From contig NZ_PQBS01000040.1 of NCBI RefSeq assembly GCF_002911695.1, positions 1 through 64,000 of the forward strand: a stretch of 64,000 bases of DNA, read 5' to 3'. Origin of the DNA: Gracilimonas amylolytica. GTDB lineage: Bacteria; Bacteroidota; Rhodothermia; Balneolales; Balneolaceae. The notes beneath the pieces are model-generated. The model made no database searches, was not told the DNA's origin, and was given only the letters and a program-made list of their open reading frames with translations. Of this stretch, positions 38,076 through 46,727 are shown in pieces; the stretch's first letter is position 1, and every line of letters starts with the position of its first letter. The position numbers and the translations under genes are program-made.

Positions 38076-39017
38076 ATGAAACATCACAAAGGCATACATC
38101 ACATAACCGTACTGGCCGGAGAGGCACAGCTAAATGTCGAATTTTATACCAACAAGCTGGGTATGAGGCTGGTCAAGAAATCAGTCAATCAGGATGATCC
38201 GGGTACGTATCATCTTTTCTATGGAAATCAGGCAGCCGAACCCGGTTCAAGCCTAACCTTCTTTCCTTGGCCGATGGCACAAAAAGGTAAAGCCGGCGTT
38301 GGGGAAGTCACCAATGTAGGACTTCAGGTCCCTCAAAACTCGAGATCATATTGGGAGCAACGGCTTAAGGATCATGAGGTTCCTTTTGAATCTGTGGAGG
38401 TATTTGGCCGGGAAGCCTTGCGATTTGAAGACCCTGATGGCCTGGAACTGGATCTGGTTTTTGAAGGAGAAGCCAAGCCTGAGGTAAAGAATGTGGACTA
38501 TATAGTGCCGGCTCAATACACCATTCAGGGTTTCTGGGGAGCACGCATGTTACTCACCGAAAAACAGCAGACCGAAATGTTACTTGGTGACTTATTTGGT
38601 TTTAAGGAAGCGGCTACCGAAGGTAACCAAACCCTGTATCAGACAGATGCTCCTATCGGACGTAACGTTATCATTGAAGTAGCTGAAAAGGCTGAATATG
38701 GAACCAATGGAAGAGGCATTGTCCATCATATTGCGTTCCGTGCAGAAGATCAGGAAGAGCTTGATGAACTTCGCCAAAAAGTTGGCAAAAAGGGATTAAG
38801 TCCAACACAGATCATCGACCGCCATTGGTTCAAGTCGGTTTATTACCGCATTCCGGCCGGAGTCTTGTTTGAAATGGCTTCTGATGATCCCGGATACACC
38901 GTGGATGAGGAGTTTGAACACCTTGGCGAAAAACTCATTCTGCCACCATGGCTGGAATCCAAAAGAGACCGTATCGAACAGATCTTACCTGAGATAAGTG
39001 TAGCCGCAAAAGCCTGA
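38076..39017 (+). CDS. mhqO: Ring-cleaving dioxygenase of the VOC family (MhqO-like)
   Basis: 313 residues made of two vicinal-oxygen-chelate halves. Putative iron ligands: His in GIHHITVL near residue 8, His in VHHIAFR near 215 and Glu in VLFEMASD near 268. The opening HHKGIHHITVLAGEAQLNVEFYTNKLGMRLVKKSVNQDDPGTYHLFYG is the signature of the glyoxalase-like hydroquinone-specific dioxygenases. It should open the ring of (hydro)quinone-type compounds. The alpha/beta hydrolase gene 47 bp downstream is its usual partner, as in Bacillus mhqO/mhqD. Confidence 0.85.
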   Translation: MKHHKGIHHITVLAGEAQLNVEFYTNKLGMRLVKKSVNQDDPGTYHLFYGNQAAEPGSSLTFFPWPMAQKGKAGVGEVTNVGLQVPQNSRSYWEQRLKDHEVPFESVEVFGREALRFEDPDGLELDLVFEGEAKPEVKNVDYIVPAQYTIQGFWGARMLLTEKQQTEMLLGDLFGFKEAATEGNQTLYQTDAPIGRNVIIEVAEKAEYGTNGRGIVHHIAFRAEDQEELDELRQKVGKKGLSPTQIIDRHWFKSVYYRIPAGVLFEMASDDPGYTVDEEFEHLGEKLILPPWLESKRDRIEQILPEISVAAKA

Positions 39018-39064
39018 GATAAGATCCACTAAATAGAATAGAAATTTGTACAGCACATAATTCA

Positions 39065-39736
39065 ATGAGTTTATTCAAAGCAACCGATAACAACCAATTC
39101 ACAGGCCCACATCAATCCACACCTACCCTGAAAGGTGGCGTGAATGCGTCTGAGGCAGATGCTGCTATGATCCTTATTCATGGGCGTGGAGCCACTGTAG
39201 AAAGTATCCTCACCCTTACTGATGAGTTTGATACAGATAAAAAATTAACCCTCAGGGCTCCACAAGCATCCCAAAATACCTGGTATCCGTACTCTTTTAT
39301 GGCACCTTCCGAAAACAATGAACCCAATCTTTCCTCAGCCCTGAAAAAGATCTATGACATAGTGCAGGAACTGAAGGAGGAGGGAATCAGCGAGGAAAAC
39401 ATTTACTTACTAGGGTTCTCACAAGGTGCTTGCCTGATCTCTGAGTTCGTAGCACGGCATCCAAATAAATATGGTGGTCTTGTTGCTCTAAGTGGCGGAC
39501 TGATCGGAACCGGTAACTCCGTTGACCCAAAGGATTATGAGGGAGACCTTAAAGGTACACCTATTTTTATGGGTTGCAGCGATGTTGATCCTCACATTCC
39601 AAAAGAACGCGTGAATGAGTCGGAAGAGATCTTTTCACTGTTGAATGCCAATGTAACCAAAAAGCTATATCCGGGTATGGGGCATACTGTAAATCGTGAT
39701 GAGATCGATCACATCAATCACATCCTCAATTCCTGA
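39065..39736 (+). CDS. Alpha/beta hydrolase (MhqD/carboxylesterase-like)
   Basis: 223 residues of the phospholipase/carboxylesterase (Abhydrolase_2) family. Nucleophile Ser119 in LLGFSQGACL, probable Asp in GCSDVDPHIP and His in GMGHTVN complete the triad; HGRGA near 39-43 forms the oxyanion hole. No signal peptide. Likely hydrolyses the ring-cleavage or conjugate product of the dioxygenase encoded immediately upstream. Confidence 0.87.
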   Translation: MSLFKATDNNQFTGPHQSTPTLKGGVNASEADAAMILIHGRGATVESILTLTDEFDTDKKLTLRAPQASQNTWYPYSFMAPSENNEPNLSSALKKIYDIVQELKEEGISEENIYLLGFSQGACLISEFVARHPNKYGGLVALSGGLIGTGNSVDPKDYEGDLKGTPIFMGCSDVDPHIPKERVNESEEIFSLLNANVTKKLYPGMGHTVNRDEIDHINHILNS

Positions 39737-39784
39737 ATTCAGGGAACCTGAGCTTCTGACCAAATCGATGATCAAGTGACTGAA

Positions 39785-41629
39785 TTAGTAATCAATACCA
39801 ATTCGGTCCTTGATCTTATTCTTGAGAGCGTCTTCCAGTTCTTTTTTCTTCTCTTCAAGCTCCTTTTGCTTCTGCTCAACCTTCTCAACCTGCTCGCGGA
39901 TCTTTTCCTGAATAGCATTGTAGCGCTCCATGATCTCAGCTTCCTTCTCGCTTTTAAATGCTGCCAGTTCTTCTTTCTTACCGGCTACCTGTCGCTGAAC
40001 CTCAGCTTCTATCTTACGGCGGGCTTCAGCAACTTCTTCACTTACTGTTTGCCGTAAAGCGTTCATGAAAAGATCATCAATATTAGATCTGAGCCTAATC
40101 CGCAGAGGGCCTTCCACATTATCAACCAATGCTGTTACATCAATTTCATCTGTAGATGAGATGGACCTTCTGATCAATGATTCTAACTGATTTTTAGGTT
40201 CACCGGCTGATGCAAAGTCAAAACTGAGCTCGTTCGCTATATAATCGATCCGGCTGTCAATACGCTTGTCGATAAGATCCAGTGAGACGTTCACATTTCC
40301 TTTTCCTGTCTGCAGATCATAGGGTAACAGGTCTGAGCCGGATAGTTTGGTATTCGCGAGGGTAAAGCCTGAGTAATTCATCTCGAAGCTTTCCCGGGGT
40401 TTATCTTCCAGATAATTGAATTCACCGTTCAAACTAAGGTTTACCTGATTTTCATCCTGTCCCCCAATATTAAACCGGATCGGTTCACCCGCTTTTTCTT
40501 GATCATTACTGATATCTGTGACCTGTCCGCTTATAGCGATCCCCGTTAGTGTTTTTCCGGACAGTTCAATATTTCTGAACCAAAGATCGGGGAGATCATA
40601 CTTGTCTGTGAAGTGATAATCCACACCTTCGTATCTTGGAATTTTCTCCGTCTCTTCATCACTTCCTACAAACCGACTACCGTACTCTCTGGCTAAGGCC
40701 ACATATTCAAGGTACACCGCATAATCACCCAGCAGGTTCTCACCGAATAATGCTTTCCCTATGTTCTGCACATCAAGGTCCGGCAGCTGAGCCACATTCA
40801 CCGCCCGCTGAAAGTCATCCTGTATCCAGTTATCGATCTGAGAGATCTCATCGCGCGTGGTGCCATAATCATTTTGAAAATTCTGCTTTAGTGTTTCGGC
40901 TCGATTTCGCAGTGAATCAACCTGACCTTTCAGCTTTTTTACCTGCTCGATCGAACTCACTACATTCTTGGGATCTTTGAATTCCTGAACCTTGATGCCA
41001 TCTATGGTTTGATTGATCTGAGCGATCTCATCACTGATGTTGGTATTATTAAAGGTGCTGTCCCATTTGGTATAGGTTTGCTGAATTCCGTTTCTGAGGG
41101 AATCCACTTTGTCATCGGTCCGAATATCCACTTTAGCCATCAGGCTGTCTACGTTAAGGTCGCTTCGTATTTCTGTGAACTTAACCTGTGCATTTTTCTG
41201 TGCCTGTCCGGCCACCTGATCTACCACCGAGTAAATAAACCCCGGCTCTTCATCCACCTCCGTTTCAGGGACTTCAAAATATCCATCTGTTTCTCGTTCT
41301 GTGGCTAACTCAAATCCCGTCAGTTTCACGTTATCAACTACCACCTTATTAGCCAGAATTAGGGGCCAGAATTGCATACTGAATTCGGTTTCACCGGTCT
41401 CAAAAGTGTTTTCCATGGTGTTGTTCTTATTTGCCACCTGAAGCCGATCCCATTTTAGTTTCAGGTTCAACAAACTGAACTCAAATCCATCAAACTCGAC
41501 CTTGGCTTCGTTCATCACACTGGCCTGATATTCCACGTTGCTTTCTATCCAGTCGTCCGTGATAAAATATGCAGCGGCAAAACCGAGACCGATCAATACT
41601 AATATGGTAACTACTCCTCCTAATCTCAT
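39785..41629 (-). CDS. TIGR03545 family envelope protein (AsmA-like)
   Basis: 614 residues with one N-terminal TM helix (about 5-24) and a large periplasmic part. The segment following the anchor (VEFDGFEFSLLNLKLKWDRLQVAN and NVKLTGFELATE) looks like AsmA/TamB-type beta groove repeats; the middle and last ~100 residues are long helical coiled coils rich in Glu, Lys and Gln. I recognise this as family TIGR03545, uncharacterised but usually encoded beside TIGR03546, which is true here (4 bp spacing). A role in envelope lipid transport is only a guess from fold. Confidence 0.78.
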   Translation of the reverse strand: MRLGGVVTILVLIGLGFAAAYFITDDWIESNVEYQASVMNEAKVEFDGFEFSLLNLKLKWDRLQVANKNNTMENTFETGETEFSMQFWPLILANKVVVDNVKLTGFELATERETDGYFEVPETEVDEEPGFIYSVVDQVAGQAQKNAQVKFTEIRSDLNVDSLMAKVDIRTDDKVDSLRNGIQQTYTKWDSTFNNTNISDEIAQINQTIDGIKVQEFKDPKNVVSSIEQVKKLKGQVDSLRNRAETLKQNFQNDYGTTRDEISQIDNWIQDDFQRAVNVAQLPDLDVQNIGKALFGENLLGDYAVYLEYVALAREYGSRFVGSDEETEKIPRYEGVDYHFTDKYDLPDLWFRNIELSGKTLTGIAISGQVTDISNDQEKAGEPIRFNIGGQDENQVNLSLNGEFNYLEDKPRESFEMNYSGFTLANTKLSGSDLLPYDLQTGKGNVNVSLDLIDKRIDSRIDYIANELSFDFASAGEPKNQLESLIRRSISSTDEIDVTALVDNVEGPLRIRLRSNIDDLFMNALRQTVSEEVAEARRKIEAEVQRQVAGKKEELAAFKSEKEAEIMERYNAIQEKIREQVEKVEQKQKELEEKKKELEDALKNKIKDRIGIDY

Positions 41630-41633
41630 AATA

Positions 41634-42158
41634 CTATCCTCTCACCCGGCTTACTGTTTTATAAATTGAATACAGGTTCGTTGATTTAAATGCCTGAACC
41701 ACTTTCCATTTCTGTACTTTTGCATGGATCTTCTCCCGGTACTGAAGTACCAGTATTCTGAAAACGGGAAAGGCCGGAACTGAAAGTACTGCAGCCGTAA
41801 CAAAGCTCCCTATCACCACGGTATTATAGAACTTAGTAAGAGCCCACCATTCGTTGTTGTACATGCTCACATAGGTTTCCTGCATCCCCTCAAGTTCCAG
41901 TAACCACACGCCAAAACTGTGAAACAGCGGATCTGCCAGATAAGCCACTCCACTAAAGATCATAAAGGAAAGTAGCGCCATACCTATATTTACCCTAAGC
42001 ACAAGGATGAGTACAACAATAAAAAGATTATGGAGTGACATGAACGGTGTAAGCCCAATGATCATCCCCAGGATCATCCCTCCCGCAATTTGCGATGGTG
42101 AGGCTTCTGAGGCTAATGCTTTCATCAGCTTTGCAAGATATTTTAAAATCAGGAACAT
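41634..42158 (-). CDS. TIGR03546 family membrane protein
   Basis: 174 residues with about four TM helices. The N-terminal part ASPSQIAGGMILGMIIGLTPFMSLHNLFIVVLILVLRVN resembles DUF2062-like membrane proteins; the family (TIGR03546) is uncharacterised and co-occurs with TIGR03545, encoded 4 bp downstream. The two likely form one inner-membrane/periplasmic complex. Confidence 0.8.
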   Translation of the reverse strand: MFLILKYLAKLMKALASEASPSQIAGGMILGMIIGLTPFMSLHNLFIVVLILVLRVNIGMALLSFMIFSGVAYLADPLFHSFGVWLLELEGMQETYVSMYNNEWWALTKFYNTVVIGSFVTAAVLSVPAFPVFRILVLQYREKIHAKVQKWKVVQAFKSTNLYSIYKTVSRVRG

Positions 42159-42315
42159 AGTACCCTTTTCGTTTTAATCTGAACTTCGATCTAAAATAAC
42201 CAAAATGCTATTAACTTCTCATTCTACAATAAAAAGACGTTACCTATCTCTTTATTGGGAACAATGCTGAATTAGTTATATTAAATACCCTAATCAAAGC
42301 CACTCCATTCAACTT

Positions 42316-43707
42316 ATGTCATCTTTATCCCGCATTTCAGTATTTCTCGGCGTACCGGTAGCCTTAGTGCTTCTTACGGCTTGTGAAACCTCATCAACCA
42401 ACGAAGATCCAAATGCATTCTCTGATGGTACTAAAGATCAGATCGAAGCTCCTTTTCCCTGCGAGGATGGTAAGGCCTTGAATTATGATTGCAGCAATGT
42501 TGATCTCTTTGCTCACCTGAACATTTATGAACTAACCGAGGCTCAGGGTGGTGTTTATTTGAACGATATCTGGGGCTGGACAGATCCTGAAACAGAAAAA
42601 GAGTATGCCCTGGTTGGTTTAACCAATGGTGTTGTTTTTGTTGACATCAGTGAACCTGCAGAACCGGTAGTAGTGGCACGGCTGCCGGAATCAAATCTCA
42701 GAAGCAAGTATAAAACCATTCTCCCAACTGAATACCCGGCCTGTAATTTAGGGTTGGGAGCGACTGAACGGTCAAAGGCCATCAGTCAGGGGTCATCCTG
42801 GCGAGACATAAAGGTCTATAACGATCACGCATTTGTGGTCAGTGACGCCCAGCCACATGGCATGCAAGTTCTTGATCTAACCAAACTCAGAGAATACAGC
42901 GACGAGGTCATGACACTGGAGCATGATGCCTTGTATGATCGCCTTGCATCGGCTCACAATATTGTGATAAACGAAGCAAGTGGATTTGCCTATGCCACCG
43001 GTGTTACACAGGCTGAGGTTTGTGGTAGCAGTGATGAGTCCGGCTTACATATAATCAATGTTCAGGATCCAAAAAAACCAAGCTTCGCCGGATGTTATAT
43101 TGAACCTGCCACCAGTTATGCCATTGCCCCCGGTTACGTGCACGATGCACAGTGCATCATCTACGACGGGCCGGATAGTGACCACACCGGAAAAGAAGTC
43201 TGTTTCAACTCAGCCGAGGGTGATGTTCTTATTTCTGATGTAAGCGATAAAGAGAATCCTATTACGATCAGCCTGAAGGGTCAGGCTAATATGCAGTACT
43301 CTCATCAGGGGTGGCTAACCGAAGACCGCTCTTACTTTCTTATGAACGATGAACTGGATGAACGCAACCTGATGCGCAATACCAAGACCTATATCTGGGA
43401 TGTACGGAATCTGGATGAACCACAGTTTATCGGTTATTACGAGCACGAGACATTCTCAATTGATCACAACCTTTATATAAAAGGAGAGTACGTGTATCAG
43501 GCGAATTACAACGCCGGATTACAGATCATGGATATTTCCAACGTGGCAAACGGAGACCTTGAACGGGTGGCTTATTTTGATACTCAGCCAACCTCCGATG
43601 GTTCGACATTCGACGGCACCTGGAGTAACTACCCTTACTTTGAAAGTGGAATGGTGGTACTCAGCGACATTGAAACCGGGCTTTTTATAGTCAGACCAAG
43701 ACTCTGA
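42316..43707 (+). CDS. Choice-of-anchor B family lipoprotein with LVIVD-type repeats
   Basis: 463 residues with a lipoprotein signal (lipobox LTAC, Cys at about 23) followed by a beta-propeller-like protein. Repeats of the form VFVDISEPAEPVVVARL, GLHIINVQDPKKPSFAG and GLQIMDISNVANGD match LVIVD repeats of choice-of-anchor B proteins. Probably displayed on the outer membrane; ligand or activity unknown. It stands alone; the 201 bp to the next gene hold nothing clear. Confidence 0.85.
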   Translation: MSSLSRISVFLGVPVALVLLTACETSSTNEDPNAFSDGTKDQIEAPFPCEDGKALNYDCSNVDLFAHLNIYELTEAQGGVYLNDIWGWTDPETEKEYALVGLTNGVVFVDISEPAEPVVVARLPESNLRSKYKTILPTEYPACNLGLGATERSKAISQGSSWRDIKVYNDHAFVVSDAQPHGMQVLDLTKLREYSDEVMTLEHDALYDRLASAHNIVINEASGFAYATGVTQAEVCGSSDESGLHIINVQDPKKPSFAGCYIEPATSYAIAPGYVHDAQCIIYDGPDSDHTGKEVCFNSAEGDVLISDVSDKENPITISLKGQANMQYSHQGWLTEDRSYFLMNDELDERNLMRNTKTYIWDVRNLDEPQFIGYYEHETFSIDHNLYIKGEYVYQANYNAGLQIMDISNVANGDLERVAYFDTQPTSDGSTFDGTWSNYPYFESGMVVLSDIETGLFIVRPRL

Positions 43708-43908
43708 CCTGACCAATTAACAGGGTCAAAGTGTTCATTATCCTCAAATTCATGGTATTCAATCAGCATATTTCCCAAATATTAAGAAGTGGCCGAAAGC
43801 CCCTCCTTTCTTTGAGGTACCACTATATTTGCTTACCTTTTGCACGATTTTTAAAACGGTGAAACGTACCGAAAAAAATAGTAATACAGCGAAAAACAGC
43901 GCAACTTT

Positions 43909-45135
43909 ATGGATCTATTTGACAAATTAGAAACCCGCCCAAGTCCATTGGGGCCGTTTACTTCCGAAGGTTACGGTTATTACACATTCCCAAAATTAGA
44001 AGGACCTTTAGGCCCGGAAATGCAATTCAACGGCAAAGATATGGTCGTGTGGAGTATCAACGACTACCTGGGCATTGGGAGTAATGAAGAGATCAAAAAA
44101 ACGGACACAGAAGCAACTGAAAGGTACAGCCTCAGTGCTCCTATGGGTGCCCGCCTTATGACCGGTAATTCTACTGAACATGAGTTACTGGAAGAAGAAC
44201 TGGCAGCCTTTGTTCATAAAGAAAAAGCGCAGTTACTGAACTTTGGGTATCAGGGAATCATGAGTGCCATTCATGCCCTGGTCGATCGTAATGATATTCT
44301 GATCTATGACGAATTGAGTCATGCCTGTATTGTTGATGGTAAGCAGCTGTCAATGGCCGAAAAATTCGTTTTCAAGCACAACGATATCGAGAGCTTCAAA
44401 AAGCAGCTGTTTCGTGCCAAAAAGAAAATGAAAGAAAACACCTCCATTCTGGTTGTTACTGAAGGGGTGTTTGGCATGACCGGTGACCTCGGTATTTTAA
44501 AAGAGATCATTGAACTCAAAAAAGAAGTACCATTCAGATTAATGGTAGATGATGCCCACGGTGTAGGAACCATGGGAGAAGACGGTTCCGGAACCGGAAC
44601 TCACCTCGGTGTTCAGGACGGGATTGACGTCTATTTTGGAACCTTTGCCAAATCCTTTGCACTGATCGGAGCGTTTATTGCTTCCGAGCCAAGAGTGATC
44701 GAATTCCTGAAAGCCAATTCCAGAAGTCAGGTATTCGCTAAATCACTGCCACTGCCAATAGTTGTGACAGCTCGCAAACGGTTGCAGATGATCAAAGACA
44801 ATCCACAGTGGAGAGAAAAACTTTGGAATAATACCCTGAAACTTAGGGAAGGCCTTATGGAGATCGGTTATACCGTTCTGCCATCTGAAAGTCCGGTTAC
44901 ACCTGTATTGACCAAAGGAAGTACGGACCTTTGCCAGGATATTATGCGCAAACTTAGAGAAGAACATGGCGTATTCGTAAGCGGTGTGGCCTACCCGGTT
45001 GTACCAAAAGGGACCGTACTGATCCGCCTCATTCCGACAGCCGCTCACAACGATGCCCACATCGAGAAAACACTGAAGGCTTTTGAAGCCATCAAAGATT
45101 ATGTGTTTGAAGCCGCTGAAAAACTGAGTGCTTAA
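43909..45135 (+). CDS. Alpha-oxoamine synthase (KBL/SPT-like PLP enzyme)
   Basis: 408 residues. The PLP lysine is Lys248 in FGTFAKSFALIGAF; VDDAHGVGTMGEDG holds the Asp and His that bind the cofactor. The family condenses an amino acid with an acyl-CoA and releases CO2. Candidates are serine palmitoyltransferase (sphingolipids), 2-amino-3-ketobutyrate ligase and the cysteate-using enzyme of sulfonolipid synthesis. The N-terminal extension (KLETRPSPLGPFTSEGYGYYTFPKLEGPLGP) is unlike BioF or KBL and favours a lipid role in this lineage, but this is inference. Confidence 0.88.
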   Translation: MDLFDKLETRPSPLGPFTSEGYGYYTFPKLEGPLGPEMQFNGKDMVVWSINDYLGIGSNEEIKKTDTEATERYSLSAPMGARLMTGNSTEHELLEEELAAFVHKEKAQLLNFGYQGIMSAIHALVDRNDILIYDELSHACIVDGKQLSMAEKFVFKHNDIESFKKQLFRAKKKMKENTSILVVTEGVFGMTGDLGILKEIIELKKEVPFRLMVDDAHGVGTMGEDGSGTGTHLGVQDGIDVYFGTFAKSFALIGAFIASEPRVIEFLKANSRSQVFAKSLPLPIVVTARKRLQMIKDNPQWREKLWNNTLKLREGLMEIGYTVLPSESPVTPVLTKGSTDLCQDIMRKLREEHGVFVSGVAYPVVPKGTVLIRLIPTAAHNDAHIEKTLKAFEAIKDYVFEAAEKLSA

Positions 45136-45165
45136 TAGCGATTGCACTTAATTAAAGTGATATTG

Positions 45166-45199
45166 AAACCCGTTTAGTGAAAGCTGAACGGGTTTTTTT
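45166..45199 (+). terminator. Rho-independent terminator of the oxoamine synthase gene
   Basis: A 12-bp stem (45166-45177 with 45184-45195, one G-U pair, loop TGAAAG) is followed by T bases to 45199. It lies 30 bp after the synthase stop and touches the end of the convergent birA gene. Confidence 0.87.
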
Positions 45200-45980
45200 A
45201 TAGAGGAACTACGCGCACTTGCTCAAACGCGAAGGATTTCACATCCAAATCAGAATTCAAGGCGATCAGCTCTCCGTTAGTATTGGCCCCCAAAAACTTA
45301 AATTTACCCGGCAGCTGCTTTCCATCAACTTTGAGGCTGACCCATTTACCATAACCCGTCAGTGACCTATTGATATTTTTAAGTAATTCAGCATCCTGCT
45401 GACTCCACAGCCGGTATTTATATTCAATATCCTGAACCAGGTGAGCCAGCAACGATTCTCTGTTGAGATCATCTCCGGTTTCAATTTTTAGAGAAGTCGC
45501 CCCTTTAAGTGCTTCCCCGGAAAACTTCTGCTGATTGACGTTCAACCCTATTCCTACCACCACGCGATCCAGTTTATTTCCTATAAATACCGTTTCGGTC
45601 AAAATTCCGCAGAGTTTTTTTCCCTTAACCAACACATCATTAGGCCACTTGATCTGGGCATCGACCCCGGTAAGGTTTTCTATGGTATCTTTCACCGACA
45701 ACGCACAAGTCAGGGTTAACAGGTTAAGCCTGTTAGCATTACCCGGCTGAAAAACCAGACTGAAGGTAAGGTTTTGTCCCGGCTCAACGATCCACTCATG
45801 TTCATGCTGCCCGCGCCCCCTGCTCTGAACATCAGTTAGCACTAAGGTGCCATGCAGAACCCCATCTTCCTTTAACTTTTTGGCAAAGGTATTCGTAGAG
45901 GGTAGTTCCTCAAAAAAATAAAGGCTACGCCCCAACCAGGAGGTAGCCAGTTTATTCTCAAATGTATCTTTATTAAACAC
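45198..45980 (-). CDS. birA: Biotin--[acetyl-CoA carboxylase] ligase
   Basis: Attaches biotin to biotin-carboxyl-carrier domains. 260 residues, catalytic domain only, without the DNA-binding region of E. coli BirA. The biotin/ATP loop reads SRGRGQHEHEW (GRGRxGR variant), followed by IKWPNDVLVKGKKLCGILTE and VVVGIGLNVNQ, which are diagnostic. A C-terminal SH3-like domain ends in FAFEQVRVVPL. Converges with the preceding gene; its stop overlaps that gene's terminator. Confidence 0.96.
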   Translation of the reverse strand: MFNKDTFENKLATSWLGRSLYFFEELPSTNTFAKKLKEDGVLHGTLVLTDVQSRGRGQHEHEWIVEPGQNLTFSLVFQPGNANRLNLLTLTCALSVKDTIENLTGVDAQIKWPNDVLVKGKKLCGILTETVFIGNKLDRVVVGIGLNVNQQKFSGEALKGATSLKIETGDDLNRESLLAHLVQDIEYKYRLWSQQDAELLKNINRSLTGYGKWVSLKVDGKQLPGKFKFLGANTNGELIALNSDLDVKSFAFEQVRVVPL

Positions 45981-46062
45981 GAGGCTTAAGGAATTCCGGT
46001 TTACTATTACTTTAAATCTGAATGTAACAGAATTCCGGGACTCTTCCCTAAAGTCTTATGTG

Positions 46063-46362
46063 TTATTCTCCGATCTTGACAACCGAGTCTTCCGTGCCAA
46101 ATTCGTTAGGCACATACTCATCAGCAGCATCGTCATTTTCCCACCGCTCTCCGTCTATCAAATACTTGAACCGGTACTCATTTTCAGGCTTCAGGCGAAG
46201 TGTAGTTGTCCATTTACCTTTTTTCTTTTCAAGCTTTTCTGATCGGGTGTCCCAATCGTTAAAACTGCCGGCAACAACTACCTCTTTTTCTGCCCAATTT
46301 TCAGGCAGGGTCAAAGTTACTTTACACACTGTACGTTTTGGCGTGAATTCTTTTGAGATCAT
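46063..46362 (-). CDS. Stand-alone glycogen-binding CBM48/isoamylase-type domain protein
   Basis: 99 residues comprising a single early-set immunoglobulin-like carbohydrate-binding domain: VTLTLPENWAEKEVVVAGSFNDWD then WTTTLRLKPENEYRFKYLIDGERWENDDAADEYVPNEFG. The GSFNDWD and YRFKYLIDG motifs resemble AMPK-beta and branching-enzyme CBM48 domains. No enzyme domain is attached, so it may target another protein to glycogen or serve as a small chaperone-like domain. Monocistronic. Confidence 0.9.
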   Translation of the reverse strand: MISKEFTPKRTVCKVTLTLPENWAEKEVVVAGSFNDWDTRSEKLEKKKGKWTTTLRLKPENEYRFKYLIDGERWENDDAADEYVPNEFGTEDSVVKIGE

Positions 46363-46727
46363 AACAATAAATTTTCTTCAATGAGTGAGTGAGTCCTTAA
46401 AATATTTGTATTATTTAAATATTTCAATGGTTTTGCATAATTTAAATTAGATGTGAAAAGATTTATCTTAATTTAATTAAATTTTAACCCATATTTAATA
46501 ATTAATTAATTCTTGGAAGCGATTCCTGCTATAATTACCCTCTCTCTTTCCACTTATCCATTAATAAAATAAAACCCAATTTACGCCCTCAGATCTGGCA
46601 GATATTCTGACATCTTACAAAAGTGGCAGGATATTTGATGGATAAGAACTAAACAGTTGAACGGCCTTGTTTATAAGGTTAACTTTCAGAGTTAAGCAAT
46701 TAATTAGCAGATCATCAATCCCCTATT
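46363..46727. other. 365-bp AT-rich intergenic region before secA
   Basis: No reading frame. Contains a short tandem GAGT repeat (about 46383-46394), AT-rich palindromes such as AAATATTT...AAATATTT (46410-46434) and an AATT-repeat near 46498-46513. It must include the secA promoter and the promoter of the CBM48 gene on the other strand. I cannot place boxes with confidence. Confidence 0.4.

Noticed and set aside
43909-45135. Naming the PLP enzyme kbl or bioF
   Set aside because: No threonine dehydrogenase or biotin gene cluster is adjacent apart from birA, and the N-terminal extension does not fit; family-level call only.
46383-46513. Short GAGT and AATT repeats upstream of secA as a possible origin or regulatory array
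   Set aside because: Too few units and no DnaA-box-like sequence; ordinary AT-rich intergenic DNA is enough to explain them.
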